This document shows, one piece after another, positions 1 through 10,881 of a DNA stretch of 64,000 nt. The stretch is from the NCBI RefSeq assembly GCF_001704415.2, contig NC_030822.1, positions 55,855,345-55,919,344 of the forward strand, written 5' to 3'. The position numbers and the translations under genes are program-made. The notes below the pieces were generated by a model, which saw only the letters and a list, made by a program, of their open reading frames with translations, was not told where the DNA came from and did no database searches. The stretch is from Capra hircus. Its lineage: Eukaryota > Chordata > Mammalia > Artiodactyla > Bovidae. The first letter of the stretch is position 1. Every line of letters begins with the position of its first letter.

Positions 1-501
1 ACCATCTTACTTGGGTTTCTCTTACCTTGGGCGTGGGGTATCGCTTCACGGCTGCTCCAGCAAGGCACAGCCGCTGCTCCTTACCTTGGACGAGGGTATG
101 TCCTTACCGCCGCAGTTCCCGACCTTCAACGTGGGATAGCTCCTCTAGGCCCTCCTGTGCCTGCACAGCCACTGCTTCTTGGGTTGCTCCTCCCAGCTGC
201 CGGCCCTGGCCTGGGGCATGGGTGGCTCCTCCTAGCTTCCGCCCCTGGCCTCGGGCTCCGGGTGGCTCCTCAGGGTCACCGACCCTAGCCTCCGGCTCAA
301 GGTGGCTTCTCCCGGCCACCACTGACCTCGGACACAGGCTAGCTCCTCTCGACCGTTCCTGTTCGACCGTTCCTGAGCCGTTGCAGCCTGGCACTCTAGG
401 CCTCTGCCCCTGACCTCGGATGCAGGGTAGCTCCTCTCCGCCACGCTTTAGTGCTCCAGCTAGCAGGCGGCTGCCGGCTCGCAGCCACCTGCGCTTCAGT
501 G
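1..501 (+). repeat. GC-rich degenerate tandem array, candidate BovB 5' region
   Basis: A degenerate unit of roughly 40 bases recurs, each with a core like GGGTAGCTCCTC followed by GGCC-type C-rich sequence; cores can be seen near 34, 91, 130, 180, 218, 259, 300, 337 and 421. There is also a perfect local 14-base doubling near 348-375. The composition is far richer in G+C and CpG than the rest of the window. Position and composition fit an internal promoter region of a LINE 5' end, but promoter function is inferred only. Short open frames on both strands here are by-products of the lack of TA-rich stops. Confidence 0.7.
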
Positions 502-3007
502 ACCAGTAACGCTGAAGAAGCTGAAGTTGAACGGTTTTATGAACACCTACAAGACCTTTTAGAACTAACACCCAAAAAAGATGTCCTTTTCATTATAGGG
601 GACTGGAATGCAAAAGTAGGAAATCAGGAAACACCTGGAGTAACAGGCAAATTTGGCCTTAGAATGCAGAATGAAGCAGGACAAAGACTAACAGAGTTTT
701 GCCAAGAAAATGCACTGGTCATAGCAAACACCCTCTTCCAACAACACAAGAGAAGACTCTACACATGGACATCACCAGATGGCCAACACCAAAATCAGAT
801 TGATTATATTCTTTGCAGCCAAAGATGGAGAAGCTCTATACAGTCAACAAAAACAAGACCGGGAGCTGACTGTGGCTCAGATAATGAACTCCTTATTGCC
901 AAATTCAGACTCAAATTGAAGAAAGTAGGGAAAACCGCTAGACCAAACAGGTATGACCTAAATCAAATCCCTTATGATTATACAGTGGAAGTGAGAAATA
1001 GATTTAAAGGCCTAGATCTGATAGATAGAGTGCCTGATGAACTATGGAATGAGGTCCGTGACATTGTACAGGAGACAGGGATCAAGACCATCCCCATGGA
1101 AAAGAAATGCAAAAAAGCAAAATGGCTGTCTGAGGAGGCCTTACAAATAGCTGTGAAAAGAAGAGAGGTGAAAGGCAAAGGAGAAAAGGAAAGATAAAAG
1201 CATCTGAATGCAGAGTTCCAAAGAATAGCAAGAAGAGATAAGAAAGCCTTCTTCAGCAATCAATGCAAAGAAATAGAGGAAAACAACAGAATGGGAAAGA
1301 TTAGAGATCTCTTCAAGAAAATTAGAGATACCAAGGGAACATTTCATGCAAAGATGAGCTCGATAAAGGACAGAAATGGTATGGACCTAACAGAAGCAGA
1401 AGATATTAAGAAGAGATGGCAAGAATGCACAGGAGAACTGCACAAAACAGATCTCCACGACCCAGATAATCATGATGATGTGATCACTAATCTAGAGCCA
1501 GACTTGGAATGTGAAGTCAAGTGAGCCTTAGAAAGCATCACTACGAACAAAGCTAGTGGAGGTGATGGAATTCCAGTGGAACTATTTCAAATCCTGAAAG
1601 ATGATGCTGTGAAAGTGCTGCACTCAATATGCCAGCAAATTTGGAAAACTCAGCAATGGCCACAGGACTGGAAAAGGTCAGTTTTCATTCCAATCCCAAA
1701 GAAAGCCAATGCCAAAGAATGCTCAAACTACTGCACAATCACACTCATCTCACATGCTAGTAAAGTAATGCTCAAAATTCTGCAAGCCAGGCTTCATCAA
1801 TACGTGAACCGTGAACTCCCTGATGTTCACGCTGGTTTTAGAAAAGGCAGAGGAACCACAGATCAAATTGCCAACATCTGCTCGATCATGGAAAAAGCAA
1901 GAGGAGTTCCAGAAAAACATCTATTTCTGCTTTATTGACTATGCCAAAGCCTTTGACTGTGTGGATCACAATAAACTGTGGAAAATTCTGAGAGAGATGG
2001 GAATACCAGACCACCTGACCTGCCTCTTGAGAAATCTGTCTGCAGGTCAGGAAGCAACAGTTAGAACTGGGCATGGAACAACAGACTGGTTCCAAATAGG
2101 AAAAGGAGTACGTCAAGGCTGTATATTGTCACCCTGCTTACTTAACTTATCTGCAGAGTACATCATGAGAAATGCTGGACTGGAAGAAACACAAGCTGGA
2201 AGCAAGATTGCCGGAAGAAATATCAATCACCTCAGATATGCAGATGACACCACCCTTATGGCAGAAAGTGAAGAGGAGCTAAAAAGCCTCTTGATGAAAG
2301 TGAAAGAGGAGAGTGAAAAAGTTGGCTTAAAGCTCAACATTCAGAAAACGAAGATCATGGCATCTGGTCCCATCACTTCATGGGAAATAGATGGGGAAAC
2401 AGTAGAAACAGTGTCAGACTTTATTTTTGGGGGCTCCGAAATCACTGCAGATGGTGACTGCAGCCATGAAATTAAAAGACGCTTACTCCTTGGAAGAAAA
2501 GTTATGACTAACCTAGATAGTATATTCAAAAGCAGAGACATTACTTTGCCAACTAAGGTCCGTCTAGTCAAGGCTATGGTTTTTCCTGTGGTCATGTATG
2601 GATGTGAGAGTTGGACTGTGAAGAAGACTGAGCGCCGAAGAATTGATGCTTTTGAACTGTGGTGTTGGAGAAGACTCTTGAGAGTCCCTTGGACTGCAAG
2701 GAGATCCAACCAGTCCATTCTGAAGGAGATCAGCCCTGGGATTTCTTTGGAAGGAATGATGTTAAAGCTGAAACTGCAGTACTTTGGCCACCTCATGCGA
2801 AGAGTTGACTCATTGGAAAAGACTCTGATGCTGGGAGGGATTGGGGGCAGGAGGAGAAGGGGACGACCAAGGATGAGATGGCTGGATGGCATCACGGTCT
2901 CAATGGACGTGAGTCTGAGTGAACTCCGGGAGATGGTGATGGACAGGGAGGCCTGGCGTGCTGTGATTCATGGGGTCCCAAAGAGTCTGACACGACTGAG
3001 AGACTGA
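502..3007 (+). pseudogene. BovB ORF2 relic (endonuclease C-terminal half plus reverse transcriptase)
   Basis: Homology starts inside the endonuclease. The GDWN motif is at 598-609. The terminal SDH motif of APE-type nucleases reads S-D-N here (codon 883-885), so the catalytic histidine is lost. The RT region keeps the catalytic YADD box at 2237-2248. Breaks: a stop where TAT became TAA near 1195-1197, a TGG-to-TGA stop near 1522-1524, and a one-base insertion near 1903 that shifts the frame between the 1576-1938 and 1811-3007 segments. The last 398-codon frame, from mid-RT to the C-terminus, is the longest open stretch. It is a dead retrotransposon gene, not a host gene. Confidence 0.92.
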
Positions 3008-3262
3008 ACTGAACTGAACTGAGATTATCTTGAGAAATTTTATGGGGGTGGGGGGAGGTGGTTTTGTGTGTGTGTCTTACAGTTCGACTTCTTAGACTTT
3101 AAAAAGCAACAAATTTTAAAGATACCATACTTCTGCAACAAACATGTATTTGTCTTTCAGGGTCCCACAGACTGCATGGTTAAATCCATTAAGCAGTTTC
3201 CTTAAATATCACACTTTTTGGTTCTTTCCAGTTTAGTGACAAAGGGAAAGCACAAAAAAATT

Positions 3263-3432
3263 TTCAATTTTTTAAAAAATATTTATTTATTTAGCTGTGC
3301 TAGGTCTTGGTTGCAGCACATAGAGTCTTTAGTTTTTGCATGAGGGATCTAGTTCCCTGACCAGGGCTCATACCCAGGCCCCCCGCATTGGGAGCACAGA
3401 GTCTTAGCCACTCGACCACCAGGAAAGTCTCC
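3263..3432 (-). mobile_element. CHR-type SINE (cetartiodactyl tRNA-derived)
   Basis: On the minus strand it reads as the usual CHR SINE: an initial GGGACTTCCCTGGTGG-like head (decayed), a GTTCGAACC-like B box, then a tail of A/T-rich TAAATA repeats (3263-3290 on the plus strand). It is divergent, as expected for an older family than Bov-tA. Confidence 0.7.
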
Positions 3433-3434
3433 TT

Positions 3435-3579
3435 TTATTGTTTATATTTATTTGTTTGACTGTGTCTGTTCTTCACTGCACCGAGGCATATGGGATCTTA
3501 GTTCCCTGACCAGGTATTGAACCCACATCTCCTGCATTGGAAAGCAGATTCTTAACCACTGGACCACCAGGGAAGTCCC
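3435..3579 (-). mobile_element. Second CHR-type SINE, same orientation
   Basis: Head at right (GGGACTTCCCTGGTGG on the minus strand, 3564-3579), then the 'add a catalogue-like' B-box region and an A/T tail at left. It lies only a few bases from the previous copy and in the same orientation, so the two form a direct head-to-tail pair. Confidence 0.75.
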
Positions 3580-5479
3580 AAGAAAATTTTAAAGTTTTTG
3601 TTTTGTAAACACTAATGTACTGCATTTGATATATATTGAAAATGAAAAATGTGGAACACAGTTTTTATTTTGTAAATGCTAATGTATTAAACCTCTTGTA
3701 CATTGAAAAAAAAACGCAGAAGGCAGCATCTGACCTCATGATCTGGAAGCCATGCAGAACCCAGAACAGCCCAATGGTCATCTAGCTTTGGATAGCAATT
3801 CACTTAAAATGTAATTTTCCATAAAGTCCTTGCCATTAAAAGTGTTTCAATTTTAAATCTCAGCAGCTTCAGGTTTTATATGTCATAGAAACTATCTGAA
3901 ATCAACACTGACCTCAAGGAATCATGAAATCTCAGAATAAGAAACCAGAGAGGTTATCTTTCTAATTCAACCCTTACACAATTACTCTATTTGGTAATGC
4001 CTCTCTTCAAGACATAAACATAATTATAACTTCTCTGAAGGTGGAAAATGCTTCTGGTCCATCTTTGTGTCTCCCATCACAGTAACTTGAACATAAGCAA
4101 TGCTAAAAAGTTTTTTGAGTGAGTGGATAAGTTAATAAATAGAGAATAAATGAATAAGGAAATGAACTTTCCTTGCACACTAATGTGCATTTCAGTTCGA
4201 CTAGTACATGAGCTGCCTTACTGGTTGCCCATGACTTGAAATCAGTTTACTCACTCAGTAAATGTTTATTCACTCAATCATTCACTGAATAAATATTTAT
4301 TGAGTACCTACTATATGCCAAACACAGTTGTAGGCACTCAGAATACATCAGTGGATAAAACAGAAGAAAGCCTACTCTCATGAAACAATTTTCTAATGAA
4401 AGGAAAACAAGTGGCTGATCCAACTGATTGACTTTTAACAGAATACGATAGACTGAATATTTCACTACTGATTTAGTTTTCACAACATTTGGGTACAATA
4501 TTGTAAAATTAATTTGTTGATACCCACTGTTTCTAGACACTCTTCTGGGCATTTGGGGGAAGGACAGATTGATAGCATACATAAAGAAATTGAAATTTAT
4601 GCAATGTGAATAAATAATACAGGTACCACAAACTTCAGTTCATTTGTTCTAAAACACTACTTACAGATTCTTCCTACCATACCAATGATCTGGGCTATTA
4701 AATACTTATATTCCCCAAGGACTTTATGGAGTTCATACATCATAGTGTGTGCTATGCAGATTTGCATTTGTCTGTCATTTACTTTAGAGGATGGTAGAGC
4801 TGATGACAACTCTTACCTGTGTGTCTGGCCACAGCTGAAAAGATCTCTCTGGGACCAACTGTTCTTTCCACATTGTGCACACAGTAAGATTATTCTTTGG
4901 TTGGGAAAGAAAGCACTGTTTGCAAAGTCAGTGATTGCTTACTCCTCAGTTGGGACCCAGGTTGGAGGAGTCTTTGCTCCAGAACGGTGGTGCCTCCCAC
5001 TACTTCCTCCCTTCCATAGCATGGATCCTTCTATGGCCAAATGGTGGCTCATCTGATGTGACCCCTCCTCCATTGCCAGTGGTTTTGTTTCAGGATTGGA
5101 GTCAAAATTGAAGTTGGGTCTGTGGTATCAATTGAACTGTCCACTAGCCCTCTTATCTGTGAACTTGTCTGTGGGTCTCCTAACACCATCCTTTCCCCAT
5201 AATAGACAACAAAGGTGCTTCTCTTTATTCCGCAAACAATAGCTTACTTTAATATTTAAAAAATCACCTACATATCAAGTTGATTTGTGTTTTACAAGGT
5301 AAGGAGACACATTTTATGGTTTATTTGATGCTTTGAAATTATATAGGTGTACATTTGCAGAATTAATGCAACATGAATATAATGCATAACAATAATTGAT
5401 TAACTTCTGTCATATATATTATATACATGTGTTTATCATAGAATATATATCTTCCTTTACATAAGGAAGCCTTTATTTC
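3580..5479. other. AT-rich DNA without a gene; weak repeat traces
   Basis: No gene is visible. Two imperfect direct copies of about 55 bases lie at roughly 3594-3650 and 3661-3712. A weak L2-like 3' end may sit near 4060-4140 and an L2 fragment at 4241-4400 (listed separately). From 4400 to 5479 I recognise nothing; the open frames at 4274-4582 and 4685-5056 have no protein-like features. Confidence 0.5.
4241..4400 (-). mobile_element. L2 LINE 3'-end fragment
   Basis: The stretch TTTATTGAGTACCTACTATA followed by a decayed TGCCAGGCACTGTTCTAGG-like block and a 'gtgaacaaaac'-like block is the reverse complement of the conserved L2 3' end. Old and diverged; it could be confused with the MIR 3' end, which shares the first 50 bases. 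Confidence 0.6.
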
Positions 5480-5640
5480 ATCTGTAAGTTGTCTGCCAAC
5501 CTTATCTCTCACTGAAGGGTAAGATCTCACAGCGCATCCCATGGCTTAGATTCAGACTTTTATTCCTAATAGCACTATATTATGCACACAGTGGGTACTC
5601 ATTGCATATTTATTGAACAATGAATAAATTTTAAAACTAT
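5480..5640 (+). mobile_element. L2 LINE 3' end
   Basis: Ends in a decayed 'cacatagtaggtactcaataaat' block then TATTGAACAATGAATAAAT at 5611-5629, the typical L2 terminus. A BovB tail is inserted directly after it. Confidence 0.6.
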
Positions 5641-5889
5641 CAGTTCAGTTCAGTCACTCAGTCGTGTCCAACTCTTTGCGACCTCATGAACTGCAGCACA
5701 CCAGGCTTCCCTGTCCATCACCAACTCCTGGAGCCCACCCAAACTCATGTCCATTGAGTCAATGATGCCATCCAACCGTCTCATCCTCTGTCGTCCCCAC
5801 CTCCTCCCACCTTCAATCTTTCCCAGCATCAGGGTCTTTTCAAATGAATCAGTTCTTCGCATCAGGTAGCCAAAGTACTGGAGTTTTAT
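5641..5889 (-). mobile_element. BovB 3'-end fragment
   Basis: Begins at left with the CAGTTCAGTTCAGTC tail and runs to the GGTAGCCAAAGTACTGGAG block of the RT C-terminal region. The minus-strand frame 5650-5862 encodes the known C-terminal BovB stretch. A short possible target duplication AACTAT lies at 5635-5640 and 5890-5895. A 5'-truncated dead copy. Confidence 0.9.
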
Positions 5890-6046
5890 AACTATAAATT
5901 ATTACAAATACTATAAAAAAAACCTGAGGACCAGAGAGGTATCTAAAAGTTGAATCTAAATCCTATTTATAAACAAAAATCATAACATGACACTAAAGGC
6001 CTTAATTTAATCCTTTAATATTTATGACAGTTGCACCAATAAAGCC

Positions 6047-6256
6047 AGGGCTTACCTGGTGGCTCAGTCGGTAAAGAACCTGCCTGCAATTCAGGAGATG
6101 CAGGAGACCCCAGTCTGATCCCTGGGTCAGAAATGTCCTCTGGAGAAGGTAATGGCAGCCCACTGCAGTATCCTTCCCTGGAGAATCCCATGGACAGAGG
6201 AGCCTGGTGGGCTACACCCCATGGGGTTGCAAAGAGTTGGACACAACTTAGCAACT
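6047..6256 (+). mobile_element. Bov-tA SINE
   Basis: tRNA-derived head (GGCTTACCTGGTGGCTCAG), B-box region CAGTCTGATCCCTGGG near 6110, then the Bov-A body with CTGGAGAATCCCATGGACAG and the 3' end of the TTGGACACAACT type. Together with the next element it makes an inverted SINE pair. Confidence 0.9.
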
Positions 6257-6333
6257 GGAATCATCCCTGATTATTGTCCTCGAGTTGGTCTACCCCTTTT
6301 CTGACATCCATACTGCTTAGGGTCTTACATGTT

Positions 6334-6558
6334 CGCTGCTGCTGCTAAGTAACTTTAGTCTTGTCCAACTCTTTGCAACACTATGGACTGTAACCTGTCA
6401 GGTTCCTCTGTCTATGGGGATTTTCCAGGCAAGAACACTAGAGTGGGTTGCCATTCCCTTCTCCAGGGGATCTTCCCAACCTGGTGATCAAACCTGTGTC
6501 CCTTACATCTCCTGATTGGCAGGCAGATTCTCTACCACTATTGCTAGCTGGGAAGCCC
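6334..6558 (-). mobile_element. Bov-tA SINE with target duplication
   Basis: Minus-strand copy with head at right (GGCTTCCCAGC) and a short GCTGCTGCTG tail at left. Flanked by the perfect 11-bp duplication TCTTACATGTT at 6323-6333 and 6559-6569, which defines the insertion exactly. Confidence 0.93.
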
Positions 6559-6609
6559 TCTTACATGTTTATTATGACACTAATAGAATAGTCAAGGCTA
6601 GTTTTTCTA

Positions 6610-6722
6610 TCCTCTCATGACTGAGGCTAAAAGGATAAAGAAACTGAGATTACAAGGATAAACTCATTTATTCAAGGTCACACAGCCAGTAAGAAGCAGA
6701 GGAGACAGGACTGTAGCCCAGG
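6610..6722 (-). mobile_element. MIR SINE fragment
   Basis: AAACTGAGATTAC, TCAAGGTCACACAGCCAGTAA and the following 'aagcagaggagacaggactgtagccca' match the reverse complement of the MIR core and tRNA-related part. Ancient mammalian SINE. Confidence 0.75.
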
Positions 6723-6782
6723 GGGACATCTACTTACCATGTCATGTCTTCTGAAAAGAAGGCACTTACTAAAATACTTGCT

Positions 6783-6925
6783 GAATCAACAAAGTATTTA
6801 TTGAGGATCTGTTTCATAGTCAGCAACATACAGGGAGCTATGGAGCAGTAGAAATGTAAAACACAGTCACTGCTTTCATGGAGCTTAGCACCTAGCTGGA
6901 AAGTCTTGTTATCCATGAGCAAGTA
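6783..6925 (-). mobile_element. L2 LINE fragment
   Basis: ATTTATTGAGGATCTGTTTC followed by a CATGGAGCTTAGCACCTAG block matches the reverse complement of the L2 3' region. Diverged. Confidence 0.55.
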
Positions 6926-7108
6926 TTTAAATAATCATGAGAAGGGCCAAAATAAACAGCTAAGAGCAGCATGGAGTTCAGAAAAGGGTGGACTAGCACA
7001 GGCTCAATAATCAGGGATGATTCCAGTTGAGTTCTAGATGGAGTCAGGAGCACTAATTCTGACATTGGCAGTGGTTCTGCCTTCTTTAACAATGCCTGGA
7101 GAAAGACT

Positions 7109-7328
7109 GGGCTTCCCCAGAAGCTCAGCAATAAAGAATCTGCCTGCAGTATAGAAGCTGCAGGAGATGCAGGTTTGATCCCTGGTTGGGGAAGATCCCC
7201 TGGATGAGGGCGTGGCAACCCACTCCAGTATTCTTGCCTGGAGAATCCCATGGACAGAGGAGCCTGGAGGGCTACAGTCCATGGGGTCTCAGAGTCAGAC
7301 ATGACTGAAGCAACTGAGCACGCATGCA
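7109..7328 (+). mobile_element. Bov-tA SINE with target duplication
   Basis: Head GGCTTCCCCAGAAGCTCAG, B-box AGGTTTGATCCCTGG, body with CCACTCCAGTATTCTTGCC and a 3' end of ACTGAGCACGC type. Flanked by near-identical 12-bp repeats TGGAGAAAGACT (7097-7108) and TGGAGAAGGACT (7329-7340). Confidence 0.93.
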
Positions 7329-7340
7329 TGGAGAAGGACT

Positions 7341-8642
7341 ATCTTTGGTGCTGAAGCTCTTCATTTCCCTTTCATCCCTGTTTGGCAAAGACAAGCAGAA
7401 CAGCCCCCCAAGGAGCAGGGGGAAAGCCATGCTCTCCTGAGCGACCCCATTTTAGGCACAAAAGCCTTCTTCCTGGGGCAGCAGTGGGGGACTGCCTCTA
7501 TTAACTGAGGCCCCAGGCCTTCAGGGCACCACTGCCAGGAGGAGCCCAGGGAGAAAGGTCTAAGGAGCAGACTCCCTTATCCCCAGAAAGTTGCCCGGAC
7601 GATTTAATTAGTGTCCCCAGCTTATTACATCTGCCACTGTTTCTCCCCAAGGGACGAAGCCGGGCCTCCCTAGCGCTGACTGTTATCTTTCAAGAGCTCA
7701 GAGTGGAGTGCTTTTTCAGTAACCTCATCAAAGGATAAGCTAGGATTCAGATAAGCTTTTCAAGGAGGAAGTCAGGGTTATAATTTTCAGAGACTTCTGA
7801 ATGTCACCTCCAATTTTCGACTCTTCAGTTCAAATGCCAGTTTGGGGGAGCCGGGCCGCCTCAGATATTGAAATGGCAACCTCTGACCTCAGCCCTTCTA
7901 CATTCCTGGTCATCTTAGAGCCCGGCAGATCCAAGAGTTGAAAGTGCTAGAGATGTCTGACTTTATAATAATTCTGCTTCTCAGAAGTGCAAATTACACA
8001 GGAATTGGTGCTAAACTCTCCATTAACTACAGAGTCCAAGGAACCTTTAGTTTCCCAAATTACCTGTCAGTTTCTCTGCGATGCCATATAATTCTGTCGT
8101 TTAAGGGGAAAAAAATGGTTGTAATTTGAAATTTCAGTGAAATTTCTAATTGAATCTACATTTAACTTTGAAGACTTGATGTTCCTCCATTTCAGCAATG
8201 GGTTGAGTCACATTGGAAATTTCAGTTTCACCTTCCCCTGAATTCCACAGCTCCTTTTTTCCTCTCTCAATTGGGAGCGCTCATTATGGTAGCACCAGCT
8301 GCTCATACAATCTTCATCCTGAAACAAGACCTTCGGAGATTCAATCCACCCGCTGCTGCCTCAGTAATGGGGGAAAGGGGGGAGTAAGAAGGGAGAACTA
8401 AGCTCAGATTATGTTTAAAAAATAATTTATTCCCCTTAAAAATTTTTAATGATAATATATCATAATTATTCTTGGTAATAAATTCAAGTGACTGAGAGTC
8501 TTTATAGTGATAGAGTTATAGGATGTTTTGGTTTTGTGGTTTTTCAAGATTTCTCCCTGAGGAAACTCTGGAGTGTACACAGAGATGGAGCAGGAAAAGG
8601 GGAGTGTCTTATTTTCTACCCTTGTTTGAAACAGAAGAATTC
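7341..8642. other. Repeat-poor unique DNA, candidate non-coding conserved block
   Basis: No recognisable transposon and no convincing exon. The part from about 7570 to 8400 is balanced in composition with several GATAAG-type and TTAATTAG-type motifs (for example near 7605, 7735 and 7750). This texture is what conserved enhancers often look like, but conservation itself cannot be seen here. Confidence 0.35.
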
Positions 8643-9255
8643 AATTTTTTATTGAGGTATAGTTGATGTAAAATATTATATTATTTTCAGATGTACAGCA
8701 TAGTGATTCAGTATTTTGTCAGACTGTACTCCATTAAAAGTTATTACAAGATAGTGACTATGATTCCTTGTGCTATATAGGATATCTTTGTTGCTCATCT
8801 CTTTTATACTTTCGGTTTATATCTGTTAATCTCCCACTTCTGGTTTGTCACTGTCCCCTTCCCTCTTCCCTTTGAGAACCACAATTTTGTTTCCTATATC
8901 TCTCTACTTCTGTTCTGCCTATACTTTCATTTGCGTTATTTTTCAGATGCCACATATAAGTGATATCATACAGTATTTGTCTTTCTCTTTCTGGTTTATT
9001 TCACCATGGGTAATATTCTTTAGGTTCATTCATATTGCAGCAAATAGAATTCTTTTTTACGGCTAAGTAATATTCCATTATATATACCATCTCTTCATCT
9101 AATCTAATCACATGTAATCACATCTTATCTATCTAATTACATCTACTGATGAGCACTTGGTTTGCTTGGCTACTATAAACAGTGCTGGTACAAACATTGG
9201 GGTGCATGTATCTTTTGGAACTGGTGTTTTTATTTTTTCCAGATATATATTCATG
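8643..9255 (-). mobile_element. L1 LINE 3' end (artiodactyl)
   Basis: Starts with TTTTTTATTGAGGTATAGTTG (L1 3' UTR, reverse complement), passes through the L1 3' UTR, then the ORF2 C-terminal coding part with landmarks like AGTAATATTCCATTATATA and TGGGGTGCATGTATCTTTTG. 5'-truncated and diverged. Confidence 0.85.
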
Positions 9256-9647
9256 AGTCACATGGAACTCAGTACACTTAATTAATATAATTAAAAGTGA
9301 AGTTTTTCTGGTTGAAATTGTCTGTTTGATTTTTGCTCAAGGGTTCACCTAAAGCAAGAATTCCCTAGCTTGGAAAAGCGGACAGAGTTTGAAGTCTATT
9401 GAACATACATTATATTATAACTTGGGAAACTGAGACCAGAGAGAGAGAGAACTTTAAGTCCCTGCCGATGCTATCTGCTCATTTATCTCACAAATATTTG
9501 GGGGGAGCCACTTGTGCTAGGCATGTTCTAAGTACTGGAATACAGCAGTGAACTAAACCATCTTTATCCTCAGAGAGTTTATATTTTAACGGGAGGTGAC
9601 AGACAATGAACCAGATATCAGTATACACTCTGTTGTGTCTGTCTGTG

Positions 9648-9860
9648 CTCCGATGCTAAGTTGTGTCCAATTCTTTGTGACCCCATGGACGATAGCCCAC
9701 AAGGCTCCTCTGTCCCTGGGACTCTCCAGGCAAGAATACTGGAGTGGGTTGCCATGTCCTCCTCCAGGGAATCTTCCCCACCCAGGGATCAAGCCTGCAT
9801 CTCCTCTGTCTCCTGCATTGGCAGGCAGATTCTTTACCACTGAGCCACCTGGGAAGCCCA
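9648..9860 (-). mobile_element. Bov-tA SINE
   Basis: Head at right (GGCTTCCCAGGTGGCTCAG on the minus strand), full Bov-A body with CAGGCAAGAATACTGGAGTG, tail at left. No clear target duplication. Inserted in the L2 copy. Confidence 0.92.
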
Positions 9861-10234
9861 AATATATGCTGTGTCAGGTGCTGAAAGTTATAAAAAATTA
9901 AAACATAATAAGAGGAAAAATATGTAGGGCAAAAAATAAAAAGTAAAAGGAAATAATATGTGCTTCAGATGGGATGTGCTATTTTATATGGGATGATCAG
10001 AGAAGACCTTTGTGTAAGATAGCATAAAAAGACCTGAAGGAAGTGAGGAAGTGGGTGATGCAGATAACCAGAAAAGGAGCATTCCAGCAGGGAAACACTG
10101 GCACAAAAGGCTCCTGCCTGGAATATTCGAGGAACAACCAGAGCTGTGGCTGAAGAGTAGTGAGCAAAGGGGAGGCCTTGGAAAGGGCTCTCAGACATCA
10201 GAGGGGCCTGATCATTTGGGATGCTGTAGACCAT

Positions 10235-10416
10235 TGCTGGGAAAGATTGAAGACAAAAGGAGAAGATGGCAGCGGAGGACGAGATGGTTAAATAGCATCT
10301 CTGACTCAACGGACATGAACTTGAGCCAACTCTGGGAGATAGTGGAGGGTAGGGAAGCCTGGTGTGCTGCAGTCCATGGGGTGGCAAAGAGTCAGACATG
10401 ACTGAACAGCAACCAA
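10235..10416 (+). mobile_element. BovB 3'-end fragment with target duplication
   Basis: Short tail: GCTGGGAAAGATTGAAG onward, GAACTTGAGCCAACTCTGGG-like C-terminal coding remnants, then CAGTCCATGGGG and AGTCAGACATGACTGAACA. Flanked by TAGACCAT at 10227-10234 and 10417-10424, inside the L2. Confidence 0.88.
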
Positions 10417-10613
10417 TAGACCATAGCAAGCCATTTGGACTTCATTCTGAGTGAGCCAGAAGCCTTTGGAGGGTTTTAAGCAAAGAAGTGACATGATCTG
10501 ACTCAGTTTTTCTGAAGGATCACTTGGGCTGCTCATTGAAGAACTGACTACACTTGGGCAGGATGGAAATAGGGTCAAAGTGAAGAGGCTTTTGTAGTAA
10601 CCCAGGCAAAAGA

Positions 10614-10881
10614 TCCAGAGAAGGCAATGGCACCCCACTCCAGTACTCGTGCCTGGAAAATCCCATGGATGGAGGAGCCTGGTGGGCTGCAGTCCATGGG
10701 GTCGCTGAGGGTCGGACATGGCTGAGCAACTTCACTTTCACTTTTCACTTTTACGCATTGGAGAAGGAAATGGCACCCCACTCCAGTGTTCTTGCCTGGG
10801 GAATCCCAGGGACGGGGGAGCCTGGTGGGCTGCCATCTGTGGGGTCGCACAGAGTCGGACACAACTGAAGCGAGTTAGCAG
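10614..10881 (+). mobile_element. Bov-A2 SINE with target duplication
   Basis: Two Bov-A units separated by the CTTTCACTTTTCACTTT linker (about 10731-10752). Flanked by the perfect 11-bp direct repeat CAGGCAAAAGA at 10603-10613 and 10882-10892. Ends with a GTTAGCAGCAG tail. Confidence 0.95.

Larger units (their letters stand above)
1..3022 (+). mobile_element. BovB (RTE-clade LINE), long 3'-complete copy with GC-rich 5' module
   Basis: BovB is an RTE-type non-LTR retrotransposon encoding an APE-like endonuclease plus reverse transcriptase. This copy holds a GC-rich tandem module (1 to about 501), the C-terminal half of the endonuclease, the whole RT region and the typical 3' end of repeated ACTGA units at about 3000-3022. 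The window begins inside the copy, so its true 5' end and target duplication cannot be seen. The endonuclease N-terminal half is absent. The reading frame is broken several times (see the pseudogene entry), so it cannot encode a working protein. Identity rests on recognisable RTE/BovB protein blocks; the GC-rich head being a BovB 5' module is from memory of ruminant sequence and is less certain. Confidence 0.93.

Noticed and set aside
27..571. Overlapping open frames on both strands in the first 570 bases
   Set aside because: They arise from a GC-rich tandem repeat with few stops; no start context, domain or splice evidence.
502..3007. A host gene for a reverse transcriptase
   Set aside because: It is a BovB ORF2 relic with stops, a frameshift and the BovB 3' tail; similar copies lie elsewhere in the window.
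6047..6130. tRNA gene suggested by A/B-box-like sequence at Bov-tA heads (here and in about 18 other places)
   Set aside because: The box sequences belong to the tRNA-derived head of SINEs; no acceptor-stem pairing is visible.
9596..9901. Open frames over Bov-tA and Bov-A2 copies (also 10575-10915, 21694-22095, 60905-61246 and others)
   Set aside because: These recur wherever the SINE body occurs, in several frames; they reflect the SINE consensus, not proteins.
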